From DAOUMF01 sp034411955 (lineage in GTDB: Bacteria; Chloroflexota; Dehalococcoidia; SM23-28-2; RBG-16-64-32), in NCBI GenBank assembly GCA_034411955.1, contig DAOUMF010000034.1:1-10152 (forward strand): a stretch of 10,152 bases of DNA. The letters are read 5' to 3'. Both the position numbers and the translations under genes were made by a program. The notes below the pieces were generated by a model. It did not search any database. It was not told the DNA's origin and was given only the letters and a program-made list of their open reading frames with translations. Each line of letters starts with the position of its first letter. Position 1 is the first letter of the stretch. This document shows, piece after piece, positions 1 through 9,926 of this stretch.

Positions 1-47
<47 letters not shown>

Positions 48-63
48 TATTCGCGCTTACGTT

Positions 64-103
64 CAGCCCAGGAGGCTGTCCATTTGGCCGCGTACGATGC
101 GGC
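64..103. other. Two short hairpins downstream of the secA unit
   Basis: Two small perfect inverted repeats lie between the contig edge and the large palindrome. The first is CAGCC at 64-68 with GGCTG at 74-78 and a 5-base loop. The second is GCCGC at 87-91 with GCGGC at 99-103 and a 7-base loop. They could be part of a structured 3' region of the leftward transcript, or belong to whatever lies beyond the contig edge. I recognise no known RNA family in this stretch, and short stems like these arise easily in GC-rich DNA. Confidence 0.3.
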
Positions 104-116
104 TGGTCCGAAAGGC

Positions 117-144
117 CGAAGGCCAGGCTTAAGCCTGGCCTTCG
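117..144 (-). terminator. 28-base perfect palindrome, probable terminator of the prs-secA unit
   Basis: Bases 117-144 form a perfect inverted repeat. As RNA it would fold into a 12-bp stem (arm CGAAGGCCAGGC) closed by a TTAA loop. It begins 19 bases beyond the stop codon of the last leftward gene, which is the expected place for a terminator. Read on the minus strand it is followed by GCCTTTCGG, so the T tract is only three bases long and the match to an intrinsic terminator is imperfect. Being symmetrical, it could also act on the other strand or protect the 3' end. A further small symmetrical element, CAGTT-A-AACTG at 145-155, lies between it and the gene. Confidence 0.6.
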
Positions 145-163
145 CAGTTAAACTGAGAGCTTC

Positions 164-844
164 CTAGCGGGAGCCCGCCTGTAAGCGGGAGAGCATCGCC
201 AGACCCTTGCGGGTATCGCTGGCCACCCGCGCCGGGTCAGCGTTGTTCACCCGGTGCTTGAACAGCCAGTAGGTGAACTCGTGCAGGTCACCCAGGGAAA
301 CGCTATCGCCCGATAGCCCCCGCTCACACTGGAATTTGGCGAACAGCTCCCGGCGGGTGGAGCCGTAGATGCGGCAACAGACATCGTCATCGATGTGCCC
401 GTCCTCCCACACGCGGCACAACCGCTCCTTCTGCACCTCCTGGGCCACGCTGAGTTGCAGCGCCTCCTCCACCTGGACGCCGTAGCGGAAGTTGAGGTGG
501 GCGCGGTACTTGGCGGCACCCAGAAGCCGCCGGAACGTCTCCTCGGACACCTCCGTGGGGAAGCGGCCGTGCACCAGAAGCGCCTCGCGCTCCTCCTCCG
601 GGGTCAGGTCACCCAGGGCCTCGCACAGCCGCTCCACCAGGAGCAGCCAGTCGAACGCCTCGCCCCCTATCAGATATCGATAGCGGCGGCCGTTGACCTC
701 CTCCTCGGCCAGAGGCCACTGGCCCACCCCCTCCAGGACGACGATGAACCAGTGACGCTCGCCGCGCTCTACCTCTTCCCGCAGCCGTGCGAGGAGGCCT
801 TCCACCTTCGCGGTTTGGTCACTAGGAGCCGCCTGTCGGGCCAT
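164..844 (-). CDS. Uncharacterised protein encoded directly after secA
   Basis: I do not recognise this 226-residue protein. The ATG at 844 is chosen because it lies 11 bases past the secA stop and is preceded by GAGG at a 9-base spacing. A GTG at 883 would extend it by 13 residues into secA but has no clear ribosome binding site. The product looks soluble and mostly helical, without signal peptide or membrane span. A charged helix (about residues 10-30) leads into a hydrophobic strand, HWFIVVLEGVGQWPL (31-45). An aromatic/basic stretch, NGRRYRYLIGGEAFDWLLLVERL (split here by feature: RRYRYLIGG at 53-61, FDWLLLVERL at 64-73), follows. The C-terminal half is rich in charge and aromatics. Cysteines sit at 73 or nearby, 143, 156, 157 and 173; the adjacent pair in DDDVCCRIYG is distinctive but no complete zinc-finger spacing is evident. 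Tight spacing suggests cotranslation with secA. That hints at, but does not prove, a related role. Coding potential is supported by its length and by its amphipathic composition. Confidence 0.8.
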   Translation of the reverse strand: MARQAAPSDQTAKVEGLLARLREEVERGERHWFIVVLEGVGQWPLAEEEVNGRRYRYLIGGEAFDWLLLVERLCEALGDLTPEEEREALLVHGRFPTEVSEETFRRLLGAAKYRAHLNFRYGVQVEEALQLSVAQEVQKERLCRVWEDGHIDDDVCCRIYGSTRRELFAKFQCERGLSGDSVSLGDLHEFTYWLFKHRVNNADPARVASDTRKGLAMLSRLQAGSR

Positions 845-855
845 CGCTCGCAACC

Positions 856-3696
<2,841 letters not shown>

Positions 3697-3760
3697 CTTC
3701 TACATACACGCCTTTCCGGTGCTCTGCAAACTGGCAAGGCCCGTCCAGGGCACCCGTTTA

Positions 3761-3769
3761 ATGATAGCA
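3761..3769 (-). promoter_or_regulatory. Possible extended -10 promoter for secA
   Basis: Read on the minus strand, TG-C-TATCAT (TG at 3769-3768, hexamer 3766-3761) is an extended -10 element matching TATAAT at five of six positions. It lies in the 85-base gap between prs and secA and would give a leader of roughly 55 bases. No good -35 hexamer is seen at 16-18 bases upstream, in the end of prs, so this would be an extended -10 type promoter. It would let secA be transcribed independently of prs as well as by read-through; no terminator is seen between them. Confidence 0.4.
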
Positions 3770-3781
3770 GAAGGGGGAAGC

Positions 3782-4744
3782 CTAGTACTCGTCGAACAGG
3801 GCACCCACGGACTGACCGGTGTGGATGCACCTGATCGCGTCACCCAGGAGGGGGGCCACGGAGAGCACCGTGACCTTGGGCAGTTGCTTCTCCGGGGTGA
3901 GAGGGATGGTGTCCGTAACCACCATCTCCTTGATGGCCGATTCTTCAATGCGCTGGACGGCCGGCCCAGAGAGGATGGGGTGGGTGGCGCTGACATAGAC
4001 CTCGCGGGCCCCGTTGCGGAGGACGATGTCCGCCGTAGCCACGATTGTCCCCGCCGTGTCAATCTCGTCGTCGACGATGAGGGCACGCACGCCTTTCACA
4101 TCGCCGATGATGTTCACCGCCTCTACCTTCTGCCGGTTGCCGATCCGCCGCTTTTCGACGATAGCGATGGGTGCGTTGAGGCGGTTGGCCATGTGGCGCG
4201 CCCGCCTGGCGCTCCCGACGTCCGTGGCCACCACCGTCAGGTCGCGCAGCTTCTTATCCCGGAAGTAGCGGGCCTGTAGGGAGAGGGCGGTCAGCTCGTC
4301 CACGGGGATGTTGAAGAAGCCCTGCACCTGGCCAGCATGCAGGTCGATGGTGAGCAGGCGGTCCGCCCCCGCCGTCTCGATGAAGTTGGCCAAGAGGCGG
4401 GCGGTTATGGGCACCCTCGGCTGGTCTTTCTTATCGCTGCGGGCGTAGGCGTAGTAGGGGACCACGGCCGTGATGCGCCCGGCCGAGGCCCGCTTGGCGG
4501 CGTCGATCATGATGAACAGCTCCATCAGCCGCGTGTTCACCGGCGAGGCGATGGGCTGGACCAGGAACACGTCACGGGCGCGGATGTTCTCGAGGAACCG
4601 GACGAAGATGTTCTCGTTACTGAACTCGAACACCTCGCACTGGCCCACGGGCCTTTCCAAGTACTCGCAGATATCGCTGGCCAGCGCGGGATGGGCGTTG
4701 CCCGAGAAAACCTTGAGCTCTTGGTACAGCGGTGTCTCTATCAC
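3782..4744 (-). CDS. prs: Ribose-phosphate pyrophosphokinase (PRPP synthase)
   Basis: The enzyme transfers pyrophosphate from ATP to ribose 5-phosphate, making PRPP for purine, pyrimidine, histidine, tryptophan and NAD synthesis. With the GTG start at 4744 it has 320 residues, the usual family length, and the N-terminus reaches the conserved KVFSGNA at 11-17. Visible elements are FSNENIFV (about 41-48), the ATP-binding segment YARSDKKDQPRVPIT (100-114), DLHAGQVQGFF (134-144) with the metal/catalytic His136, ATDVGSARRA (about 173-182), the flexible catalytic loop EKRR (197-200), and the PRPP-binding loop VDDEIDTAGT (224-233). The frame stays open upstream to an ATG at 4819 (345 residues). I reject that start: the extra 25 residues do not look like the family and overlap a strong promoter. 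The gene heads a leftward unit with secA and is divergent from the transporter gene. Confidence 0.96.
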   Translation of the reverse strand: MIETPLYQELKVFSGNAHPALASDICEYLERPVGQCEVFEFSNENIFVRFLENIRARDVFLVQPIASPVNTRLMELFIMIDAAKRASAGRITAVVPYYAYARSDKKDQPRVPITARLLANFIETAGADRLLTIDLHAGQVQGFFNIPVDELTALSLQARYFRDKKLRDLTVVATDVGSARRARHMANRLNAPIAIVEKRRIGNRQKVEAVNIIGDVKGVRALIVDDEIDTAGTIVATADIVLRNGAREVYVSATHPILSGPAVQRIEESAIKEMVVTDTIPLTPEKQLPKVTVLSVAPLLGDAIRCIHTGQSVGALFDEY

Positions 4745-4748
4745 AGAA

Positions 4749-4766
4749 AGGAGTCTAGCGTCTCCC
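4749..4766 (-). promoter_or_regulatory. Possible hairpin covering the purine-rich site of the prs leader
   Basis: On the minus strand the short prs leader contains GGGAG at 4766-4762, the only Shine-Dalgarno-like sequence before the GTG. It is 17 bases from that codon, too far for a normal site. Its GGAG can pair with CTCC at 4753-4750 across an 8-base loop, with an extra G-U pair possible. Folding would shorten the apparent distance but occupy the site. The start may therefore be weak, structure-dependent or read without a Shine-Dalgarno sequence. The stem is short, so this is tentative. Confidence 0.25.
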
Positions 4767-4775
4767 GCCCGTATC

Positions 4776-4803
4776 AATATAGCACAGGGACCGCCCATGA
4801 CAA
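4776..4803 (-). promoter_or_regulatory. Predicted sigma-70-type promoter of prs
   Basis: Read on the minus strand: -35 TTGTCA at 4803-4798 (five of six to TTGACA), a 16-base spacer, then an extended -10 TG-C-TATATT with the hexamer at 4781-4776 (five of six to TATAAT). Transcription would begin near 4769, leaving a leader of about 25 bases before the GTG at 4744. Its position inside the alternative longer prs reading frame is the main reason to prefer the GTG start. Confidence 0.7.
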
Positions 4804-4820
4804 ACCGCTCTCTGGGCATA

Positions 4821-4849
4821 TTGACCCAGGGAACCGCCTCAGATACGGT
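4821..4849 (+). promoter_or_regulatory. Possible promoter of the EamA transporter gene
   Basis: TTGACC at 4821-4826 matches the -35 consensus at five of six positions. At a 17-base spacing, TACGGT at 4844-4849 keeps only the three most conserved -10 bases (T, A and final T). The two -35 boxes of this promoter and the prs promoter stand back to back, 17 bases apart. A start near 4856 would leave a leader of about 54 bases. The weak -10 makes this call uncertain. Confidence 0.35.
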
Positions 4850-4909
4850 AGGCGTGAAGGCACCTGACGCTGCAACTGACGCCCTAGCTGTCTCTGGGCC
4901 TGTCCCAAA

Positions 4910-5833
4910 GTGAAACCCAAGACGTTACTTACCCTGCTGGCGCTGGGCTCCACCTGGGGCGCCTCCTTCCTCTTCATCAAGGTGATCGTGGAGGAGACGT
5001 CGCCCCTGGAGGTGGCGGAGGGGCGCATGTTCTTCGGTGCCCTGACCGTCGGCGCCGTGATGGCGATACGAAGGACGCGCCTGCGCTGGCCATACTCTCT
5101 CTGGTTCAGAGTAGCGCTGTGGGCACTGATCAGCGTCGTCGTCCCGTTTATCCTCATAGCCTGGGCGGAGGAGCACATAGCCAGCGGCACGGCCTCTGTC
5201 CTGAACTCCACCATGCCCCTGTTCACGACGCTGTTCGCCGCCATCTTCCTGATTGAGGAACAGCTCACACCGGTCCGCGGAGCGGGGCTGGTTGTCGGCT
5301 TTGCGGGAGTTGTCGTCCTCACCGGCGGCGACGTCTACGACTTCAGGGATTCCAACGTCCTGGGACAGTTGGCGGTGGTGGGCGCCGCCGCCTGCTACGG
5401 CGCCGGAGCCGTCTACGCCCGCAACCTACTCAAGCAGGTTGACCCGCTGGGCCTCTCCGGCGGCCAGTTGGTGATGGGAGTGCTGCTGGTGCTGCCGGTC
5501 ATGCTGGGAGTGCGCGGCACGCCGGACTATTCCCTGAGCGTGGAGGCCTGGCTCTCCCTCCTCGCCCTCGGCATACTGGGGAGTGGGGCTGCGTTCGTCG
5601 CCTACCTCTGGCTGGTGGACAACGTGGGAAGCGTCCGCAGCTCCCTGGTGACGTACATCATCCCCATCGTGGGCCTGATCCTGGGATGGGCCGTGCTTGA
5701 CGAATCGATAGGTATGAACACGGTGCTGGGCTGCGCCCTCATCATCGCCGGCGTCGCCGCCGTCATGCGCGGCCAGGCGCCATCCAGCCAGCGGCTGCCC
5801 GCCACCGCCGACGTTACCGCCGCCGAGCGATGA
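4910..5833 (+). CDS. EamA-family (drug/metabolite transporter) membrane protein
   Basis: This 307-residue inner-membrane protein belongs to the EamA branch of the drug/metabolite transporter superfamily, whose members export or import small metabolites. The substrate cannot be told from sequence. About ten hydrophobic spans are visible, near residues 5-24, 34-53, 64-84, 93-114, 122-138, 150-170, 184-201, 212-235, 245-262 and 268-286. They form two tandem EamA repeats. Each repeat carries the typical Pro then Glu motif: MPLFTTLFAAIFLIEEQLT (102-120) and IPIVGLILGWAVLDES (251-266), followed by a Gly-rich helix. TWGASF near the N-terminus is also typical. The tail after 287 is polar. The start is GTG at 4910: an in-frame stop at 4877-4879 limits extension, and starting later would lose the first span. 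No Shine-Dalgarno sequence is visible. The gene is divergent from prs and separated from rpoB by a strong promoter, so it is probably not a functional partner of rpoB. Confidence 0.93.
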   Translation: MKPKTLLTLLALGSTWGASFLFIKVIVEETSPLEVAEGRMFFGALTVGAVMAIRRTRLRWPYSLWFRVALWALISVVVPFILIAWAEEHIASGTASVLNSTMPLFTTLFAAIFLIEEQLTPVRGAGLVVGFAGVVVLTGGDVYDFRDSNVLGQLAVVGAAACYGAGAVYARNLLKQVDPLGLSGGQLVMGVLLVLPVMLGVRGTPDYSLSVEAWLSLLALGILGSGAAFVAYLWLVDNVGSVRSSLVTYIIPIVGLILGWAVLDESIGMNTVLGCALIIAGVAAVMRGQAPSSQRLPATADVTAAER

Positions 5834-5861
5834 TAGCGGCAAAAACGATACGCCACAGTTG

Positions 5862-5890
5862 TTGACATCTGCCGGTAGCACTGCTAAACT
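5862..5890 (+). promoter_or_regulatory. Strong predicted promoter of rpoBC
   Basis: A perfect -35 hexamer TTGACA (5862-5867) is followed, after a 17-base spacer, by TAAACT (5885-5890), which keeps the key T, A and final T of the -10 box. A TG at 5882-5883, one base before the hexamer, makes it an extended -10. This is the best promoter in the window. It fits the need for high rpoB and rpoC expression, and it predicts a start near 5897 and a leader of roughly 115-120 bases. It begins 28 bases after the transporter stop; I see no terminator between them. Confidence 0.75.
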
Positions 5891-5976
5891 GGAGGATTGA
5901 TGGCCGGTTCGTGTCCCCCATCGTCCGTATCCCCATTTGATTTTCGCCGGTAGGCGTCATCCGTTTCTCCATTGTC

Positions 5977-6005
5977 GAGAGGCCACCTAGTCCTCTCCTG
6001 AGGAG
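5977..6005 (+). promoter_or_regulatory. rpoB leader with alternative hairpins around the ribosome binding site
   Basis: AGGAG at 6001-6005, nine bases before the rpoB ATG, is a good Shine-Dalgarno sequence. Just upstream, GAGAGG (5977-5982) can pair with CCTCTC (5992-5997) across a 9-base loop. The same segment can instead join TCCTC (5991-5995) pairing with GAGGA (6000-6004) over a 4-base loop, which would bury the Shine-Dalgarno sequence. The two folds share bases and cannot coexist. The stems are only 5-6 bp, so a regulatory switch is a hypothesis; the ribosome binding site itself is secure. The rest of the leader (about 5897-5976) shows only a weak 4-bp stem at 5945-5956. Confidence 0.45.
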
Positions 6006-6014
6006 TAGTCACGC

Positions 6015-9000
6015 ATGGTCATAGCCAGCGATTCCATCCAGGGCAAGTTCCACATCCCCTCCCTCCGCAAGTCCTACTCACGCATCCCGGACGCGATCGC
6101 CCTACCCAACCTCATCCGCATCCAACTGGACTCCTATGAGGCGTTCAGGACCGAAGGGCTGCGGGACCTCCTGGACGAGATCTCCCCCATCCAGGACTTC
6201 ACCGGCAACCGCCTGGAGATGCGCTTCACCGGCTACAACTTCGGCGAGCCCAAGTACACGCAGGAGGAGTGCCGGGAGCGGGACGCCACCTACGCCGCCC
6301 CACTTCGGGTCATCGTCCAGCTCCTCGTCAAGGAGACCGGTGAGGTAAAGGAGCAGGAGATATTCATGGGCGACTTCCCGCTCATGACCGATCAGGGCAC
6401 CTTCATCGTCAACGGTGCCGAGCGCGTCGTCGTCTCCCAGTTGGTCCGCTCGCCGGGCGTCTACCTCACCCTGGAGCGAGACCACACCAGCGGACGTGAT
6501 CTCTGCTACGCCAAGCTGATCCCCAACCGCGGCGCCTGGCTGGAGTTCGAGACGTCCAACAAGGACGTCGTATCCGTCAAGGTGGACCGCAAGCGCAAGA
6601 TACCCATCACCACCCTGCTGCGCGCCATCGATGAGCCCAACCTCCTGCCCGATCACCCCAGTCACGCCGCCCTGCGTGAACTGCAGAAGCAGATCGAAAA
6701 GGCGAAGACGGAACGGGAGGCGGAGGCCCTCCGCCAAGAGCTGCTCCACAGCCTGGGCACCAACGAGCGCATCCTGTCGATGTTCAAGGGCGCGGACAAC
6801 AACCCGGAGCACCAGTACATCCAGTCCACCCTGGAGCGCGACCCCTCCTGCGAGAACAAGGGAGAGGCGCTGCTGGAGTTCTACCGACGGCTGCGCCCCG
6901 GCGACCCGCCCACAATCGACAACGCCCGCGGCCTCATCACCTCACTCTTCTTCAACGCCCGCCGCTACGACCTCGGCAAGGTGGGGCGCTACAAGATGAG
7001 CAAGCGCCTGGCCCACAACGTCTCCATCGAGCAGCGTATCCTCGTGCCCGAAGACCTCATCGCCATCGTGCGGGAGATCATCCGCCTCAACAACGGCTTC
7101 GGCAGGCCGGACGACATCGACCACCTGGGGAACCGTCGCGTGCGAACGGTGGGCGAGCTCATCCAGAACCAGTTCCGCATCGGCCTCCTGCGCATGGAGA
7201 GGGTCATCCGAGAGCGTATGACCATCACCGACCCCCAGGAGATCGCGCCCAGCCAGCTCATCAACATCCGGCCCGTGGTGGCCTCCGTCAAAGAGTTCTT
7301 CGGCGGCTCCCAGCTCTCCCAGTTCATGGACCAGACCAACCCCCTGGCCGAACTCACCCATAAGCGCCGCCTGTCGGCCCTCGGCCCCGGCGGTCTCTCT
7401 CGCGACCGCGCCGGCTTCGACGTCCGCGACGTCCACTTCAGCCACTACGGCCGCATCTGCCCCATCGAGACCCCAGAAGGCCCCAACATCGGCCTCATCG
7501 GAAGCCTAGCTACCTTCGGCTGGGTCAACGAGTATGGCTTCATTGAGACCCCCTACCGCAAGGTCGTCCGAGAGCTGCCAACCAACAGCCCCGACCTCAT
7601 CGACCGCATCCTCAGCGAGGACTTCCACGACTCTTCCGGCAAGGTCTTGTTCCCGGCGGGCACCACCATAACCCCGGAGGTCAGCAAGCGGCTGGCCCGC
7701 TTCAAGTCGGCGACGGTGAAGCTCAACCCCTTCGTCTCCGCCGAGGTCGTCTACCTTTCGGCCGATGAGGAAGAGAACTACGTCGTAGCCCAGGCCAACT
7801 CGCCGCTGGACGAGCACGGCCACTTTCTGACGGAGCGCGTGGAGGTGCGGGCCAGCGGAAACTTCACCACGGCCTCCAAGAACCACGTGGAGTATGTGGA
7901 CCTATCGCCCAAGCAGATCGTGTCCGTGGCCGCGTCCCTCATCCCCTTCCTGGAACACGATGACGCCAACCGCGCCCTGATGGGCGCCAACATGCAGCGC
8001 CAGGCGGTACCGCTGGTGAAGCCGGAGGTGCCGCTGGTGAGCACCGGCATGGAGCAGCAGACGGCCCTGGACTCTGGCCAGGTGGTCTCCGCCGAGGGCG
8101 ATGGCCTGGTCACTAGCGTCACCGGCAGCGGTATCACCGTCCACTACGATACGGGGCAGGAGAAGACCTACACCCTGCGCAAGTTCCTCCGCTCCAACCA
8201 GGGCACATGCATCAACCAGCGAGCCACCGTGCGCCGCGGCCAGCGGGTGGCCAAAGGGGAGACCCTGGTTGACAGCTCCTCCACCGAGTCCGGCGAGCTG
8301 GCCTTGGGCCAGACCCTCCTCTGCGCCTTCATGAGCTGGGAGGGCTACAACTTCGAGGACGCCATCATCATCTCTGAAGCAGTGGCCCGCGACAAGTTCA
8401 CCTCCATCCATATGGAGAAACACGAGGTGGAGGCCCGGGACACCAAGCTGGGGCCGGAGGAGATCACCCGCGACATCCCCAACGTAGGCGAGGAGAGCCT
8501 GAGCGACCTGGACGAGTACGGCATCATCCGCATCGGCGCCGACGTGCGCTCCGGCGATATCCTCGTGGGCAAGATCACCCCCAAAGGGGAGACCGAGCTC
8601 ACCGCCGAGGAGAAGCTCCTGCGCGCCATCTTCGGCGAGAAGGCCCGGGAGGTGAAGGACAGCTCCCTACGCGTGCCTCACGGCGAGCGTGGCAAGGTCA
8701 TCGACACCCACTTCTTCGCCCGCCCGGACAACGAGGCCAGCAGGCCCCACCACGGCCAACCCAACCACCAGTGCCGCTGGCCACCCTACGCTCACATAAC
8801 CGATGAACTGCCGCCCGGCGTGCAGGCCATGATCAGGATCGCCATCGCCCAGCGCCGCAAGGTAGCGGAGGGCGACAAGATGGCGGGACGCCACGGCAAC
8901 AAGGGCGTCATCGCCCGCATCCTGCCCATGGAGGATATGCCTCACCTGCCCGACGGCACGCCCGTGGATATCATCCTCAACCCCATCGGCGTGCCCAGCC

Positions 9001-9926
9001 GCATGAACATCGGCCAGGTGCTGGAGACCCACCTGGGCTGGGCCGCCCGCCGCCTCGGCTTTCGCGCCATCTCCCCCGTATTCGACGGCGGCAACCCCGA
9101 CACCATCGAGGACGCCCTCTGCCGGACCTGGCTATGCGAACAGGCGGACGCCATCTTGCCCAAACCCGATGGCGCCAGCCCAAACGGCATCGGCGAGAAT
9201 GTAGACGCCGAAAAGGTCGCGGCCTGGCTCCAGACCAAAGGCTACGACCCGGCCGCAGTCTTCGATGAGAACCAGATAGGCGAGGCCACCCGCGCCGCCC
9301 TGGAACTCTGGCTAGGCCAGCAGGGAGAGAAACGGATCCGAGGCAAGGCCATGCATGACCTGGAGGTGCGGGCAGAGAGCCTGCTTGTCAACAAGGGCCT
9401 GGCCGCGCCTACCTACGGCAAGCAGATGCTCATTGACGGCCGCACCGGGGAGCCGTTCGACCAACCGGTGACTGTGGGCTACATCTACATGATGAAGCTG
9501 GTACACCTGGTGGAAGAAAAGATCCATGCCCGCTCTACCGGACCCTACTCCCTCATCACCCAGCAGCCCCTGGGCGGCAAGGCCCAGTTCGGCGGCCAGC
9601 GCTTCGGGGAGATGGAGGTGTGGGCCCTAGAGGCCTACGGCGCCGCCCATATCCTCCAAGAGCTGCTCACCGTCAAATCGGATGATGTAGTGGGTCGGGT
9701 TAAGACCTACGAGGCTATCGTCAAAGGCGAGGACATCCAGGAACCGGGCGTACCGGAGTCGTTCAAGGTGCTAGTGAAGGAGCTTCAGAGCCTGGGCCTG
9801 GCGGTAGAGGTGCTCAATGAGGAAGAGGAACGGGTGACCCTGGCTGAGACATCCACTGCCGAGATCCCCGAGCTAGGCATCGACATAAGCGGCCTTGAGA
9901 AGGGAGAGGATTTCCTTGGCCCTTGA
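6015..9926 (+). CDS. rpoB: DNA-directed RNA polymerase subunit beta
   Basis: RpoB forms one jaw of RNA polymerase and much of its active-site cleft, and carries the rifampicin pocket. The 1303-residue product is complete, with ATG at 6015 behind AGGAG. The order is normal: N-terminal protrusion and lobe, then the Rif/fork region with SQFMDQTNPLAELTHKRRL at 432-452 or so (Gln433, Ser435, Asp439, His449, Ser454 correspond to E. coli Gln510, Ser512, Asp516, His526, Ser531). CPIETPEGPNIGLIGSLA follows. The flap lies in the 800s. The catalytic-site segment GDKMAGRHGNKG (953-964) has Lys955 and Lys963, and His1171 lies in HARSTG. The C-terminus carries FGGQRFGEMEVWALEAYGA, which docks on beta prime. 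The usual resistance positions are all wild type. Two insertions stand out: a charged helical one at about 217-245 and a Pro/His-rich one at 909-927. rpoC follows with an 11-base overlap. The gene is not preceded by rplJ-rplL as in many bacteria. Confidence 0.99.
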   Translation: MVIASDSIQGKFHIPSLRKSYSRIPDAIALPNLIRIQLDSYEAFRTEGLRDLLDEISPIQDFTGNRLEMRFTGYNFGEPKYTQEECRERDATYAAPLRVIVQLLVKETGEVKEQEIFMGDFPLMTDQGTFIVNGAERVVVSQLVRSPGVYLTLERDHTSGRDLCYAKLIPNRGAWLEFETSNKDVVSVKVDRKRKIPITTLLRAIDEPNLLPDHPSHAALRELQKQIEKAKTEREAEALRQELLHSLGTNERILSMFKGADNNPEHQYIQSTLERDPSCENKGEALLEFYRRLRPGDPPTIDNARGLITSLFFNARRYDLGKVGRYKMSKRLAHNVSIEQRILVPEDLIAIVREIIRLNNGFGRPDDIDHLGNRRVRTVGELIQNQFRIGLLRMERVIRERMTITDPQEIAPSQLINIRPVVASVKEFFGGSQLSQFMDQTNPLAELTHKRRLSALGPGGLSRDRAGFDVRDVHFSHYGRICPIETPEGPNIGLIGSLATFGWVNEYGFIETPYRKVVRELPTNSPDLIDRILSEDFHDSSGKVLFPAGTTITPEVSKRLARFKSATVKLNPFVSAEVVYLSADEEENYVVAQANSPLDEHGHFLTERVEVRASGNFTTASKNHVEYVDLSPKQIVSVAASLIPFLEHDDANRALMGANMQRQAVPLVKPEVPLVSTGMEQQTALDSGQVVSAEGDGLVTSVTGSGITVHYDTGQEKTYTLRKFLRSNQGTCINQRATVRRGQRVAKGETLVDSSSTESGELALGQTLLCAFMSWEGYNFEDAIIISEAVARDKFTSIHMEKHEVEARDTKLGPEEITRDIPNVGEESLSDLDEYGIIRIGADVRSGDILVGKITPKGETELTAEEKLLRAIFGEKAREVKDSSLRVPHGERGKVIDTHFFARPDNEASRPHHGQPNHQCRWPPYAHITDELPPGVQAMIRIAIAQRRKVAEGDKMAGRHGNKGVIARILPMEDMPHLPDGTPVDIILNPIGVPSRMNIGQVLETHLGWAARRLGFRAISPVFDGGNPDTIEDALCRTWLCEQADAILPKPDGASPNGIGENVDAEKVAAWLQTKGYDPAAVFDENQIGEATRAALELWLGQQGEKRIRGKAMHDLEVRAESLLVNKGLAAPTYGKQMLIDGRTGEPFDQPVTVGYIYMMKLVHLVEEKIHARSTGPYSLITQQPLGGKAQFGGQRFGEMEVWALEAYGAAHILQELLTVKSDDVVGRVKTYEAIVKGEDIQEPGVPESFKVLVKELQSLGLAVEVLNEEEERVTLAETSTAEIPELGIDISGLEKGEDFLGP

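Noticed and set aside
4745..4819. Longer prs beginning at ATG 4819 or ATG 4798
   Set aside because: The added residues are not like PRPP synthase N-termini, no convincing ribosome binding site is present, and a strong promoter lies within this stretch.
6102..6812. 236-codon minus-strand frame inside rpoB
   Set aside because: It is antisense to highly conserved RpoB sequence and has the same shadow-frame composition.
7305..7400. Possible rifampicin-resistance changes in the RpoB pocket
   Set aside because: The positions matching E. coli Ser512, Gln513, Asp516, His526, Arg529, Ser531 and Leu533 all carry the sensitive residues; differences are at Asn518 (Thr), Ser522 (Ala) and similar non-diagnostic sites.
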